64,000 nucleotides of DNA from Gluconobacter cadivus. GTDB lineage: Bacteria; Pseudomonadota; Alphaproteobacteria; Acetobacterales; Acetobacteraceae. The notes beneath the pieces are model-generated. The model was not told the origin of the DNA. It saw only the letters and a program-made list of their open reading frames with translations, and did not search any database. The stretch is from NCBI RefSeq assembly GCF_015244745.1, contig NZ_JABCQI010000003.1:1-64000 (forward strand). The letters are read 5' to 3'. This document shows, in pieces, positions 1-9,426 of this stretch. The translations under genes were made by a program, and so were the position numbers. How positions within the stretch are numbered: position 1 is the stretch's first letter; each line of letters begins with the position of its first letter.

Positions 1-114
1 CTCAAGACCCTCAGTGGCCTTACCCCTTACGAATACGTCTGCAAAATCTGGACTTCAGAGCTAGAAAGATTCATCATCAATCCAACCCATCAAATCCCGG
101 GACTAAACACCTAG
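1..114 (+). pseudogene. IS481-family transposase, C-terminal end (cut by window edge)
   Basis: The first 37 codons read in frame 1 to a TAG at 112-114 and end with an IPGLNT tail. That tail, preceded by an LTPYEYVCKIW stretch, is the typical carboxyl end of IS481-family (DDE, integrase-core) transposases. Only the tail lies in the window, so it cannot be said whether the element is intact upstream. The IS right end should lie within the next few dozen bases, but no inverted repeat can be assigned without the left end. Confidence 0.75.
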
Positions 115-419
115 AATATGATTATGAATTCTATTCACTAATCGTCAGAGACGGTTTTGCATCAAGAGTTTTATCCGTTGCGTATCGGTATTATTGGTGC
201 GGGCCGAAACGCTCTTTGGGGCACACATGACGACGCTGCCGACAACTGGCTTACGAGGCCTCTATGAAGCCAGATTGAATCTATCAATTCAGTCGAGGGA
301 GCGGCGTGGGCGAGAGACTCTCGGGGAGAAGCCCGATATGGGGATGCAGTTGCTACACCTCGACGGAAACTGAAGTTATCCCTAAACAATATGATCATGC
401 TCATGAAAAAGGCTCATAT
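115..419. other. Intergenic region upstream of LysR gene
   Basis: This stretch holds the unassigned right end of the IS481 copy, an interrupted dyad centred on base 131, and no convincing coding sequence. An in-frame upstream extension of the LysR gene to 306 is open but has no recognisable protein similarity and no ribosome site, so it is treated as leader. Confidence 0.5.
122..140. promoter_or_regulatory. Dyad operator copy A (LysR T-N11-A type)
   Basis: The site reads ATGAAT-TCT-ATTCAC around base 131. It matches two other dyads in the window (3144-3162 and 5097-5115), which share the ATGAAT half-site and a TTCAT mirror half. This copy has one mismatch in the right arm. It lies about 280 bases before the LysR start, so an autoregulatory role is possible but distant. 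Confidence 0.45.
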
Positions 420-1331
420 ATGTCTCGCGAGAATTTTAATGATCTGATCGCGTTTCTGGCCGTAGCGCGCGAAAAAAGCTTTACGCGCGCTGCTGCTAAG
501 CTGGGTGTTTCGCAGTCCGCGTTGAGCCACACGATCCGGCTATTGGAAGAGCGCCTTGGTTTGCGACTGCTGACACGGACCACGCGAAGTGTGACGCCTA
601 CGAACGCGGGTGATTATCTTATCCGCAACATTGGCCCGCATTTCGATCAGATTGAAAGCCAGATTGCCTCTTTGGCCGAATTGCGTGACGCGCCAAGCGG
701 TATGATCCGTGTCACCGCGACTGACGATGTCATTGCCTATCTCCTCAGACCAAAAATGGAGCAGTTTCTTAAAAAATATCCTGACATAAAAATCGAGATC
801 CATGCAGATCTGAAGCTTGTGGATATTGTCGCCGAGCGCTTCGACGCCGGAATTAGACTGGGCGAGCAGGTGACCAAGGAGATGACTTCGGTGCCTCTCA
901 CGCCGGATATTCGTTTTGTTGTTGTCGGAACGAAATCCTATTTCAAGAAAAATCCCAAACCGAAGGTTCCACATGATCTTCTGAAACATCGATGCATCAC
1001 GATGCGTCTGCCAACACATGGCGGGATCTATGCATGGGAGTTTGAAAAGGGCGGTCGGGACGTCAGGGTCCGCGTTGATGGTCCTCTGATATTTAACAGC
1101 ATCTTTCCTGTGCGGGATGCCTGTCTGGACGGGCTGGGTCTGGCGCATATGCCGGAAATGGTTGCGGAGAAATATATTGCCGATGGGCGTCTGGTAAAAG
1201 TGCTTCAGGATTGGTGTCCACACTGGACCGGATATCATCTCTGCTTTCCCCACCATCATCAAAATTCCATGCCATTTTCGCTCTTTGTCGAGGAAATGCG
1301 TTATGAGGCAGGCACCCCTTCGGTTTCATGA
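420..1331 (+). CDS. LysR-family transcriptional regulator
   Basis: The protein has 303 residues, the usual LysR length. An N-terminal winged helix-turn-helix (about residues 5-65, with FTRAAAKLGVSQSALSHTI as the recognition core) is followed by a periplasmic-binding-like effector domain. The ATG at 420 is chosen because an AAAAAGG stretch sits about 10 bases upstream and the helix-turn-helix begins immediately. An open extension to 306 lacks family similarity. The gene precedes, in the same direction, a secreted methyltransferase-like gene, an SDR and an MFS pump. The three similar T-N11-A dyads in the region are the natural candidate targets. The effector is unknown. Confidence 0.9.
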   Translation: MSRENFNDLIAFLAVAREKSFTRAAAKLGVSQSALSHTIRLLEERLGLRLLTRTTRSVTPTNAGDYLIRNIGPHFDQIESQIASLAELRDAPSGMIRVTATDDVIAYLLRPKMEQFLKKYPDIKIEIHADLKLVDIVAERFDAGIRLGEQVTKEMTSVPLTPDIRFVVVGTKSYFKKNPKPKVPHDLLKHRCITMRLPTHGGIYAWEFEKGGRDVRVRVDGPLIFNSIFPVRDACLDGLGLAHMPEMVAEKYIADGRLVKVLQDWCPHWTGYHLCFPHHHQNSMPFSLFVEEMRYEAGTPSVS

Positions 1332-1440
1332 GTAAAATCGAAGATCGTATGCAGATATGAAGGGCTAATCGTGCCGGTAAAGAGCCCTTACATTAGGAAT
1401 GTGCGGCCACATGTGTGTCAAATATGAACGGGAAAATATC

Positions 1441-2223
1441 ATGAAAGCGATTTATCCTCTCGTATGTGCTATTGCCATGACCGCGGCAGGTCAGGCAGTG
1501 GCAGCACCGACGCTTGAACAGGCAATCCATTCTCCCACACGCGATGCCCGGTTTGTGGCGCGTGATCCCATTCGGCATCCTCTGGAGGAATTACAGTTTT
1601 TCGGTTTGCGTCCGAATGCCAGCGTTGTCGAAATATGGCCGGGCGGAGGGTACTGGACGCAGATCCTGGGGCCATATCTGCATGGTCAAGGCGTCTATAC
1701 GCTGGCTCTTGGTCCGGAAGATGGAAAAAGTTCCGCCTTCAGCAAGATGGTGGCCGCTCACCCTGAACTCAAGGAAACATTCAGGGCAACGCAGTTTGAC
1801 AGCGGCCATCTCGATTTTGTCCCGCCAGACAGTGTCGATTTTGTCCTGACTTTTCGCAATCTGCACAACTGGATGGAAGCCGGTAATGCGCCGCAAATGC
1901 TTGCAGCTATTTATCGGGCTTTGAAGCCGGGTGGTATATTTGGTGTCGAAGACCATCGCGGCCATACAAATGCGCCGCAGGATCCGCGTGCGGAAGATGG
2001 ATATGTCCGTCAGTCTTATGCGATCGCGTTAATTGAAAAAGCGGGTTTCAGGCTGGTGGGATCGTCGGAGATCAACGCCAATCCGCGTGATACCGCCAAC
2101 TGGCCGAAGGGCGTGTGGACATTACCGCCGACCTTCGCGTTAGGGGACAAGGATCACGCCAAATATGCCGCCATCGGGGAGGGGGATAACTTCGTCCTGA
2201 AATTTCAGAAAATCGACCGTTAA
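1441..2223 (+). CDS. Secreted class I methyltransferase-like protein (COG4798 type)
   Basis: The 260-residue protein begins with a Sec signal peptide (hydrophobic stretch ending near AVAAPT, about residue 21). A Rossmann methyltransferase fold follows, with a [15 protein letters not shown] motif at the SAM-binding position and a later NLHNW segment typical of this family of predicted methyltransferases. ATG 1441 starts the signal peptide; an upstream extension to 1399 would bury it. The predicted export is odd for an enzyme needing SAM, which is cytoplasmic, so the true role may not be methylation. It lies 17 bases before the SDR gene and is probably co-transcribed with it. Confidence 0.75.
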   Translation: MKAIYPLVCAIAMTAAGQAVAAPTLEQAIHSPTRDARFVARDPIRHPLEELQFFGLRPNASVVEIWPGGGYWTQILGPYLHGQGVYTLALGPEDGKSSAFSKMVAAHPELKETFRATQFDSGHLDFVPPDSVDFVLTFRNLHNWMEAGNAPQMLAAIYRALKPGGIFGVEDHRGHTNAPQDPRAEDGYVRQSYAIALIEKAGFRLVGSSEINANPRDTANWPKGVWTLPPTFALGDKDHAKYAAIGEGDNFVLKFQKIDR

Positions 2224-2240
2224 AAATCCGGAGACTATTC

Positions 2241-2987
2241 ATGAACAATAATGTTGCAAACAAGATCGTTGTCATTACGGGGGCCAGCAGTGGTCTCGGA
2301 GCAGAAGCCGCCCGGCATCTTGCGGCATTGGGGGCGACTGTCGTTCTGGGAGCACGGCGCGAAAGCCGGATCAAAGTCCTTGCAGACGATATTGTGGCCA
2401 AAGGCGGCAAAGCTTTGGCGATCGAAACGGATGTGACGGATCGAGCTTCGGTTCAGAACCTGATTGATACGGCTGTCAAGACTTACGGTCGGATCGACGT
2501 GCTGCTCAATAATGCAGGTGTTATGCCTTTATCCCCGCTCGAAAAACTGCGCGTTGACGAGTGGGATCTGATGATTGATGTCAACATCAAAGGCGTTCTC
2601 TATGGTATTGCAGGCGCGCTTCCACACATGAAAGCGCAGAAAAGCGGCCATATCATTAATGTATCTTCAGTTGCAGGCCATCGCGTTCTGGAAAACAGTG
2701 CAGTTTACTCGGCCACGAAATTCGCGGTTCGTGCGCTTTCTGAAGGACTGCGGGCTGAAGTGAAACCCTACAACCTGCGTACGACGGTCATTTCGCCGGG
2801 AGCGGTTCAGTCTGAGTTGCTCAATGGCGTTCATGATGAGGTGACTGCGGAGCAGCTCAGGAATTTTGTTCCTGGTATTGCGATCAGTGCAGACTCATTT
2901 GCCCGGTGTGTCGCTTTTGCGATCAGCCAGCCGGAAGATGTGGATATCAACGAAATTCTTTTCCGTCCCACAAAGCAGCAGATATAA
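2241..2987 (+). CDS. Short-chain dehydrogenase/reductase (classical SDR)
   Basis: This 248-residue classical SDR carries the TGxxxGxG cofactor motif (TGASSGLG, residues 13-20), NNAG at about 90-93, and the catalytic Ser142/143, Tyr156 and Lys160 (YSATK). It would reduce a carbonyl or oxidise an alcohol with NAD(P); the substrate cannot be read from sequence. A GGAG site precedes the ATG. It follows the secreted methyltransferase-like gene closely and is followed by a good hairpin terminator at 3022-3051, so these two genes probably form a transcription unit. Acetic acid bacteria carry many such reductases. Confidence 0.9.
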   Translation: MNNNVANKIVVITGASSGLGAEAARHLAALGATVVLGARRESRIKVLADDIVAKGGKALAIETDVTDRASVQNLIDTAVKTYGRIDVLLNNAGVMPLSPLEKLRVDEWDLMIDVNIKGVLYGIAGALPHMKAQKSGHIINVSSVAGHRVLENSAVYSATKFAVRALSEGLRAEVKPYNLRTTVISPGAVQSELLNGVHDEVTAEQLRNFVPGIAISADSFARCVAFAISQPEDVDINEILFRPTKQQI

Positions 2988-3021
2988 CATAGCGCTGACA
3001 GCGCGGATCACAATTCAGATG

Positions 3022-3051
3022 GGCCGTGTCCTGAAAAGGGCACGGCCTTTT
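3022..3051 (+). terminator. Rho-independent terminator after SDR gene
   Basis: A ten-base stem (GGCCGTGTCC and GGGCACGGCC, one mismatch) with a TGAAAA loop is followed by TTTT. It lies 34 bases after the SDR stop codon. Confidence 0.7.
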
Positions 3052-3143
3052 ACATGCATTCAAGAAAAACCAATAAAACAGTCCTTTAGTAGGGACGGGG
3101 CTGACCCCTATGCGCTTTTGATCGGCCGATACGCAACGGTCAT

Positions 3144-3162
3144 TCATGAATATTATTCATGA
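3144..3162. promoter_or_regulatory. Perfect dyad operator copy B, upstream of MFS gene
   Basis: TCATGAAT-ATT-ATTCATGA is a perfect inverted repeat centred on 3153 and contains the LysR-type T-N11-A pattern. It lies about 190 bases before the MFS start. Similar dyads occur at 122-140 and 5097-5115. Confidence 0.6.
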
Positions 3163-3352
3163 CTATGCTCGTTTTATAGTGTCTAGTCTGAATGTTCTCT
3201 ATTGCCTAAATTCCCTTATCAACTCTGCCGGTCACCATGAGCAACGTTCGTGGACGCACGAGAATCATGTTTCAGGCGGCGGTGGTTTGCGGATTTTGCG
3301 CGTTATTTTTCAAAATAACCGTGCTGGTGGATCGTCTTGGTCTTGAGGTCTA

Positions 3353-4555
3353 ATGGATACTCTCTCTCAAACATTTTCTGAAACGAGCCAAGCTTCTGAC
3401 GCCCCCTCAGGATCCTGGGGGGCTGTGCTCGCCATGTCTCTTGGCGCTTTCGCGCTGGTCGCATCGGAGTTTATGCCTGTCAGTCTTCTGACACCGATTG
3501 CAGCTTATCTACATATCAGCGAAGGGCAGGCGGGTCAGGCCATTTCGGTCTCCGGCGCATTTGCTGTCCTGACCAGCCTTTTCATTTCCGCATTGGCAAA
3601 GGGGATCAATCGCAAAACACTTTTGTTGACCCTGATTGGGATGATGATTGTTTCAGGAATAGTTGTTTCTCTGGCGCCGAATTACGTCATCTTCATGCTC
3701 GGACGGGCGATGATCGGCGTGGTGATAGGGGGCTTCTGGTCAATGTCCGCCGCAACGGCGATGCGCCTTGTCTCAGATCAGCATGTTCCTCGCGCGCTTG
3801 CCATCCTGAATGGCGGAAACGCTCTTGCTACAGTTATTGCGGCACCTGCGGGCAGCTTTCTCGGTGGTCTGATTGGCTGGCGTGGCGCTTTTTTCTGCGT
3901 CGTGCCTGTGGCTGTCGTGGTTTTCGTCTGGCAGCTTCTCAGCCTTCCGTCGATGCCCAGTGAACGCCATCACCAATCTGCAAGTGTATTCGCTCTATTG
4001 ACGCGCCCGGTTGTAAGAATGGGGATGATTGCCGTCAGCCTCTTCTTCATGGGGCAGTTCACGCTCTTCACCTATGTCCGGCCGTTCCTTGAAGATGTGG
4101 CTCATGTCGATGTGTCCACGCTGTCCCTAATCCTTTTGCTGATGGGAATTTCCGGCTTTATTGGCACCGTGCTGATCGGAAGCGTGCTGAAGAAGAGTGT
4201 CTACCCTGTTCTGATTGTTACTCCTCTTCTCATGGCGCTTCTGGCGCTCGGGCTTCTTGTTTTGGGACAATGGATTGTTGTCTCTGCCGTAATACTGGCG
4301 ATATGGGGCCTGTTTGCGACATCCGCCCCTGTGGGATGGTGGACCTGGCTTGCCCGGACGCTCCCGCAGGATGCGGAAGCAGGAGGCGGCTTGATGGTCG
4401 CTGTCGTCCAGCTGGCCATAACGCTGGGAGCAACCTGTGGAGGGGTCCTGTTCGACGGGATTGGATATCAGGCGACCTTTGCAGTCAGTGCGTGTGTGCT
4501 TGTGCTCGCATCCCTGCTGGCTTTGTTGACGATGAGGCTGTGCCGCCAACCATAA
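3353..4555 (+). CDS. MFS transporter, DHA1-like (AraJ/sugar-efflux type)
   Basis: The 400-residue protein has about twelve hydrophobic segments and an N-terminal region with [15 protein letters not shown], which resembles bacterial arabinose/sugar and drug exporters of the AraJ/YdhP group. It should sit in the inner membrane and probably exports a small molecule by proton antiport. The transported compound cannot be inferred. It has its own upstream region with the perfect dyad centred on 3153 and is followed after 70 bases by the cupin gene, so both probably share the transcript. Confidence 0.85.
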   Translation: MDTLSQTFSETSQASDAPSGSWGAVLAMSLGAFALVASEFMPVSLLTPIAAYLHISEGQAGQAISVSGAFAVLTSLFISALAKGINRKTLLLTLIGMMIVSGIVVSLAPNYVIFMLGRAMIGVVIGGFWSMSAATAMRLVSDQHVPRALAILNGGNALATVIAAPAGSFLGGLIGWRGAFFCVVPVAVVVFVWQLLSLPSMPSERHHQSASVFALLTRPVVRMGMIAVSLFFMGQFTLFTYVRPFLEDVAHVDVSTLSLILLLMGISGFIGTVLIGSVLKKSVYPVLIVTPLLMALLALGLLVLGQWIVVSAVILAIWGLFATSAPVGWWTWLARTLPQDAEAGGGLMVAVVQLAITLGATCGGVLFDGIGYQATFAVSACVLVLASLLALLTMRLCRQP

Positions 4556-4625
4556 TTTTGCGGGCATTCAGGCCGGGAAACTGACCAAGCCCAACATTTT
4601 CGAACGACATACAGGAACAGTGACC

Positions 4626-5039
4626 ATGGATATCAAGCGCATTGGATCGCAACCCTCTGTGAAGGGCCCCGCCGACTGGTTTACCGGGACGGTTCGCATC
4701 GATCCCCTGTTCAATCCACCCGAGCCTGCACAGGTGACGACAGCACTTGTAACGTTCGAGCCTGGTGCTCGAACCGCATGGCACACCCACCCGCTCGGGC
4801 AGACCCTGATCGTTACGACTGGATGTGGTTGGGTGCAGCGCGAAGGCGGTCCTGTCGAGGAAGTCCATCCCGGCGATACGATCTGGTTTGCGCCGGGCGA
4901 GAAGCACTGGCATGGCGCGGCAGCGACTACGGCGATGAGCCATATTGCCATTCAGGAAAAGCAGAACGGTTCTCCCGTCGACTGGCTCGAACATGTTTCT
5001 GACAACGAATATAACAACGGGGCCTTGTCGGACTCCTGA
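4626..5039 (+). CDS. Manganese cupin, (R)-hydroxynitrile-lyase type
   Basis: This 137-residue single-domain cupin carries the metal ligands His53, His55, Gln59 and His94. It also has His106 and Gln110, with Ala40 and Val42 in the pocket. From memory these are the same positions as the metal ligands and active-site residues of the cupin hydroxynitrile lyase of Granulicella tundricola (GtHNL), which splits or forms (R)-mandelonitrile. The ATG at 4626 has AGGA nine bases upstream and restores that numbering; a GTG two codons earlier is possible. Its physiological substrate is unknown even in characterised members. Neighbours are an MFS exporter upstream and an aldehyde-oxidase-like triad downstream, which would fit aldehyde or cyanohydrin metabolism (inference). 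Confidence 0.8.
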   Translation: MDIKRIGSQPSVKGPADWFTGTVRIDPLFNPPEPAQVTTALVTFEPGARTAWHTHPLGQTLIVTTGCGWVQREGGPVEEVHPGDTIWFAPGEKHWHGAAATTAMSHIAIQEKQNGSPVDWLEHVSDNEYNNGALSDS

Positions 5040-5096
5040 CGTATTCTGACGTGCAGGTTTGAAGGCCGGGATGTTTCGACGGTGTATGACGCCGAT

Positions 5097-5115
5097 CCAT
5101 GAATGATTTTCATGA
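5097..5115. promoter_or_regulatory. Dyad operator copy C, upstream of iorA-like gene
   Basis: CCATGAAT-GAT-TTTCATGA is centred on 5106. It shares both half-sites with the dyad at 3144-3162, lies about 190 bases before the iorA-like start and preserves the T-N11-A spacing. The similar distance to the start codon in both cases supports a real operator. Confidence 0.55.
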
Positions 5116-5302
5116 CCATAAGATGTTTTTTCGGGATTATTCTCTGAGTGGGAAGGATCTATCCTGAGAACCGTCCATAGGGTTTTTTTTATTGACTCAA
5201 GAATTCCGGCTGATGCCTGCCAGGGGAAGACAAAGCGAGTGTCGGCTTCATTGCGTCCTGAAAACAGAAATCTGATTAACTGTGCCTGATAATGAGGGGC
5301 TG

Positions 5303-5773
5303 ATGGAACTGACGATCAATGGTGTGCAGCACCACATCGATGTCGAGCCGGATACCCCTTTGCTCTGGGTACTGCGTGACGACCTGAAAATGACGGGTAC
5401 CAAATACGGGTGCGGCCTCGCGCAATGCGGTGCCTGCACGGTTCTCATTAACGGGAATGCCGCCCGATCCTGCGTCACTCCGGTCGGTGAGTTGGGTTCT
5501 GCGGCAATCACGACCATTGAAGCGATCGAGCAGGACGAGATCGGCCAGCGGGTTGTTGCCGCATGGATCAGGCATCAGGTGCCTCAATGCGGTTATTGCC
5601 AATCCGGACAGGTCATGGCGGCGACATCGCTGCTCAAACAGACCCCGCATCCTACGGACGACGATATCAGGGCGGTCATGGTCAATCTCTGTCGCTGTGG
5701 AACCTATAATGCCATCAGTGCCGCGATCCATGACCTGGCAGGAGACGTAGGGCAGGAAGGAGCGAAGAAGTGA
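5303..5773 (+). CDS. 2Fe-2S subunit of xanthine-oxidase-family oxidoreductase (IorA/AldG-like)
   Basis: The 156-residue iron-sulphur subunit has the plant-type cluster ligands (CGLAQCGACTVL, closing cysteine near residue 65). The second family cluster is seen in CGYCQSGQ and CRCG. It passes electrons from the molybdenum subunit to cytochrome c. ATG 5303 is chosen because GAGGGG lies just upstream; a GTG at 5282 has no ribosome site. The downstream large-subunit GTG overlaps its stop codon. The same order of small, large and cytochrome subunits occurs in isoquinoline 1-oxidoreductase relatives and in the molybdopterin-type aldehyde dehydrogenases of acetic acid bacteria. Confidence 0.9.
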   Translation: MELTINGVQHHIDVEPDTPLLWVLRDDLKMTGTKYGCGLAQCGACTVLINGNAARSCVTPVGELGSAAITTIEAIEQDEIGQRVVAAWIRHQVPQCGYCQSGQVMAATSLLKQTPHPTDDDIRAVMVNLCRCGTYNAISAAIHDLAGDVGQEGAKK

Positions 5774-8007
5774 GGAACGCTTCATTCGATGCGATGGCAA
5801 TGAGTGACGTTCCGGTCAATCTCTCCCGGCGCCGCTTTATGCTGTCTTCGGCGGGTATCGCGGCAGGAGCCTTTGTTCTCGGGCTGGGCGTGCCCCAGCG
5901 GAGTGCGCGTGCCGAGGCAACGAAACTGCGTGGTACCAAGGTTCCGGCGTTTCTGGAAATACGGCCTGACAGTATGGTGCGGCTTCAGAGCCCCTTTGTT
6001 GAAGGGGGGCAGGGTACATTCACGGCCATGGCCCAGATCGTCGGTGAGGAACTGGATGCCGATCCCGCCACCTTTGTCGTCGAGAATGCTCCTCCGGGTG
6101 ACGCGTATGTTGTCATGGACAACGGCATGCGCATCACCGGTGGCAGCATGTCCATTCGGAACGGTTATTCCGCGATGCGCCGGCTCGGGGCATTGGCTCG
6201 CGAGATGCTGCTACAGGCAGCCGCGCGGCAGTTTAACGTACCTGTAGAGGAACTGACGACGCAGCCTGGCCGGGTGGTTCATGCGGCGTCCGGGCGCTCA
6301 GTTGCCTACGGGGATCTGGCTCATGAGGCAATGAGTCTGCCGGTACCGAATCCGGCCAATGTCAAACTGAAGGAACCAGAAGAATTCCGCTGGATCGGTG
6401 CGCCCGTTCCGCGTGTAGATGTTCATGACAAGTCAACGGGCAAGGTGGTCTATACGGTTGATGTCAGCGTGGAGGGCATGCTTCATGCGGCCGTGCAGCA
6501 CGCTCCACGGCTTGGCATGACCATCCAGGGCGTGCGTAACGAAGACCAAGTCCGGGCGATGAAGGGGGTGCATTCCACGCATCGGCTTCCGGGCGCATTT
6601 GCGGTGGTGGCCGAACGCTGGTGGGACGCAAAGCGAGCGGCCGAGGCTGCTCTGATCGACTGGCAGGAGCCTGGACCGGATACGACAATGCGGGTCATGC
6701 CCGCTGACTTTTCGACGGAAGCCTTCCGGAAGGAACTGGCTGATGCACATGGCCCCGGTGAGGATGCGGAAACCAGAGGCGATGTGGTCCGGGGGCTGAA
6801 AAATGCCCATACGGTCGTGGAAGCGACCTATGCAAGCCAGTATGTGAATCATGCACAGCTCGAACCGCCGTCCGCGTTAGCCCGTTTCAATCCTGATGGC
6901 GCGCTGGAGGTCTGGGTGCCCAATCAGGCGCCGGACATGTTCCGTGCGGACATTGCCAAACGCACGGGCCTGCCCGTCGAAAAAATTATCATTCATTCCC
7001 AGATGCTGGGCGGATTTTTTGGTCGTCATTTCCTTTACGAGACAGCCAGTCCCTATCCACAGGCGATTACGCTGGCAAAGGAAACCGGCCGTCCTGTTAA
7101 GCTGATCTGGAGCCGTGAGGAAGAATTTCTGCGCGATACGCTGCGACCGATGGCGGCAGTACGGTTTCGCGGTGGACTGGATAGGAACGGCATTCCCGTA
7201 GCTCTTGAGGCCGTCAGTGCGACTGAAGGTCCAACAGAAGGCCTCAACAACAAGCGCGGCGACAGGCTGGATGACAGTGCTCTCGAAGGGCTGACCGGAA
7301 AGTCGTACGACATCCCTGACCGACGGATTGCTCAGCATTTCGTCAAAAGCCCTGTGATGCTCGGTTACTGGCGTTCCGTCGGGAACTCCATGAATGATTT
7401 TCTCTATGAAACATTTCTGGACGAGCTTGCGGACAAGGGGCATCAGGACCCCTACGAGCTTCGGTTACACCTGCTGCGGGACAACAGGCGTCTGACGACT
7501 TTGCTCAAGTCGGTTGCAGACCTGTCCGGCGGCTGGAAGCGTGGCCCGTTTACGGCAGCGGATGGTTCACGCCGCGCGCGCGGGATTGGCATGGCGTCCC
7601 CTTTCGGGTCTGAAGCTGCGGCGATTGCGGAAGTATCGCTCGAAAACGGGCGTGTCAGGGTGCACGAGGTCTGGGAGGCAATCGATCCTGGAAAGGTCGT
7701 GAACCCCGCGATTGTGGAAGCGCAGGTCAATGGAGCCATAGCTCTTGGACTGTCTCAGGTGCTTCTTGAAGAGACTGTTTACGAGAACGGTATGCCGCGC
7801 GCGCGGAACTATGATGGCTACCCAATTCTCGCTTTGAATCAGATGCCTCGCGTGCATGTGAAGATTATCGAGAGTGGCGAGAAGATGGGTGGCGTCGGGG
7901 AGCCACCGCTGCCTGCCATTCCGCCCGCGGTGGTTAACGCGGTTTCGACCCTGACCGGGCGGCGTATCCGAAGCATGCCGCTGTCACGTCATGACTTTGC
8001 AAGCTGA
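5770..8007 (+). CDS. Molybdopterin-binding large subunit (IorB/AldH-like), Tat-exported
   Basis: The 745-residue protein has a twin-arginine leader (SRRRFM followed by a hydrophobic stretch) and the paired molybdopterin-binding regions of the xanthine oxidase family, in the IorB arrangement. The catalytic glutamate is in GVGEPP, about residue 711. It starts at GTG 5770, overlapping the previous stop, with a strong AGGAAGGAG ribosome site. It would oxidise an aldehyde or N-heterocycle in the periplasm. Without biochemical data the substrate is open, but the cupin lyase homologue next door makes an aldehyde plausible. Export as a complex with the iron-sulphur partner, which has no leader of its own, is the usual hitch-hiker arrangement. 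Confidence 0.9.
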   Translation: MRNASFDAMAMSDVPVNLSRRRFMLSSAGIAAGAFVLGLGVPQRSARAEATKLRGTKVPAFLEIRPDSMVRLQSPFVEGGQGTFTAMAQIVGEELDADPATFVVENAPPGDAYVVMDNGMRITGGSMSIRNGYSAMRRLGALAREMLLQAAARQFNVPVEELTTQPGRVVHAASGRSVAYGDLAHEAMSLPVPNPANVKLKEPEEFRWIGAPVPRVDVHDKSTGKVVYTVDVSVEGMLHAAVQHAPRLGMTIQGVRNEDQVRAMKGVHSTHRLPGAFAVVAERWWDAKRAAEAALIDWQEPGPDTTMRVMPADFSTEAFRKELADAHGPGEDAETRGDVVRGLKNAHTVVEATYASQYVNHAQLEPPSALARFNPDGALEVWVPNQAPDMFRADIAKRTGLPVEKIIIHSQMLGGFFGRHFLYETASPYPQAITLAKETGRPVKLIWSREEEFLRDTLRPMAAVRFRGGLDRNGIPVALEAVSATEGPTEGLNNKRGDRLDDSALEGLTGKSYDIPDRRIAQHFVKSPVMLGYWRSVGNSMNDFLYETFLDELADKGHQDPYELRLHLLRDNRRLTTLLKSVADLSGGWKRGPFTAADGSRRARGIGMASPFGSEAAAIAEVSLENGRVRVHEVWEAIDPGKVVNPAIVEAQVNGAIALGLSQVLLEETVYENGMPRARNYDGYPILALNQMPRVHVKIIESGEKMGGVGEPPLPAIPPAVVNAVSTLTGRRIRSMPLSRHDFAS

Positions 8008-8064
8008 GACGTTGATCGTCGTCTGGCACGTCTCGCGTGCAGCAGAAAGAGTGCGGAACTGAAG

Positions 8065-9426
8065 ATGACTAACCGCCTGAAGAAAATTTTCGCAGTCGTG
8101 ATCCCTGCATCGACTGTTTTGGCTGGGGGAACGGCATGGTTCGTGACCCGTCTCCCTGCGTCGTCCTTTGAGAATACCGGTTCTCAGGGGGAGCCGTCGG
8201 CGCAACTCATGGCGCGAGGGGAGTATGTCTCCCGTCTGACGGATTGTGTGGCCTGTCACAGTGTGCCGGGTGGGGCAGCCTATACCGGGGGCCTGAAGAT
8301 GGTGACGCCGATGGGCGCAATCTTCGCCACGAACATCACGCCTGATCGAGAGACGGGGATCGGTGCCTATACGCTGGCGGATTTCGACAGGGCGCTTCGT
8401 TCCGGTGTGGCAAAGGATGGGCACCGTCTTTATCCGGCCATGCCCTATCCGTCCTATGCCAAGCTTTCTGACGATGATGTCAAAGCGCTTTATGCCTATT
8501 TCATGAAGGGCGTCCCGGCCGTTCATCTGGAAAACCGGAAAAGCACGATCCCCTGGCCGCTGAACATGCGCTGGCCTCTGGCTTTCTGGAATGTGGTTTT
8601 TGCCCCGTCAGACGTTTATCGCCCGGACACGTCTAAAGATGCCCAATGGAACCGGGGCGCCTATCTTGTCGAAGGGGCAGGGCACTGCGGGGCCTGTCAT
8701 ACGCCGCGAGGTCTGGCCTTCAACGAAAAGGGGACAGACAGGCATAGTGCGGCCTTTGTCTCCGGCGCTCTGATCGATGGCTGGTTTGCGCCCAGCCTGC
8801 GCAACGATGCAAACACGGGTCTGGGCCGGTGGAGCGAGGACGATGTCTTCCGTTTTCTCAAGACCGGCCGAAACGACCATGCCGTCGTGTTCGGCTCCAT
8901 GACAGAGGCTTTCAACAACTCGACGCAGTTTTTCTCGGATGATGATCTACGGGCTGTGGCACACTATCTCAAGTCTCTGCCTGGCAACGCGCAACGTGAC
9001 GGAACGCCGTGGCAGTATGAGCCGACACAGGCCAAGGCACTCCAACCCGCTGGACGACAGGGCATCCCCGGTGCGCAGACCTACATGGCGAAATGCAGCT
9101 TCTGTCATGGGGCGGATGGACGCGGGCAGTGGGAGTGGGTTCCGCCGCTGGCAGGAGCTGCTTCGTCTCTGGTGCCGGACAGTTCCTCCTCCATCAACGT
9201 TACGCTCAACGGGTCTGGTCGTGTCGTCGCGGCCGGAGTGCCGGATTCCTACCGAATGCCGTCGTATCGTGAACAGCTTTCCGACAGGGACATTGCGGAT
9301 GTGCTGACCTTTGTCCGTTCGTCGTGGGGGAATCGTGGTGCTTCTGTCACTGCAGCAGAGGTCAAGACGCTACGGAAGAAAACACGTCCAGCAGACAGTG
9401 GTGTTGTTGTCCTCAAAATAAATTGA
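8065..9426 (+). CDS. Triheme cytochrome c subunit of the IorAB-like complex
   Basis: The 453-residue protein has an N-terminal signal/anchor segment and three CXXCH haem sites at residues 61-65, 208-212 and 344-348. This is the layout of the cytochrome subunits of membrane dehydrogenases in acetic acid bacteria (AdhB, AldF, SldC, GndH types). It would take electrons from the molybdenum/iron-sulphur pair and reduce ubiquinone in the inner membrane. It follows the large subunit by 57 bases and completes the operon. Confidence 0.92.
   Translation: MTNRLKKIFAVVIPASTVLAGGTAWFVTRLPASSFENTGSQGEPSAQLMARGEYVSRLTDCVACHSVPGGAAYTGGLKMVTPMGAIFATNITPDRETGIGAYTLADFDRALRSGVAKDGHRLYPAMPYPSYAKLSDDDVKALYAYFMKGVPAVHLENRKSTIPWPLNMRWPLAFWNVVFAPSDVYRPDTSKDAQWNRGAYLVEGAGHCGACHTPRGLAFNEKGTDRHSAAFVSGALIDGWFAPSLRNDANTGLGRWSEDDVFRFLKTGRNDHAVVFGSMTEAFNNSTQFFSDDDLRAVAHYLKSLPGNAQRDGTPWQYEPTQAKALQPAGRQGIPGAQTYMAKCSFCHGADGRGQWEWVPPLAGAASSLVPDSSSSINVTLNGSGRVVAAGVPDSYRMPSYREQLSDRDIADVLTFVRSSWGNRGASVTAAEVKTLRKKTRPADSGVVVLKIN

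Larger units (their letters stand above)
2988..3352. other. Intergenic region between SDR and MFS genes
   Basis: This region contains a rho-independent terminator at 3022-3051 and a perfect 19-base dyad at 3144-3162 that probably controls the MFS gene. No coding sequence is supported. Confidence 0.6.
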
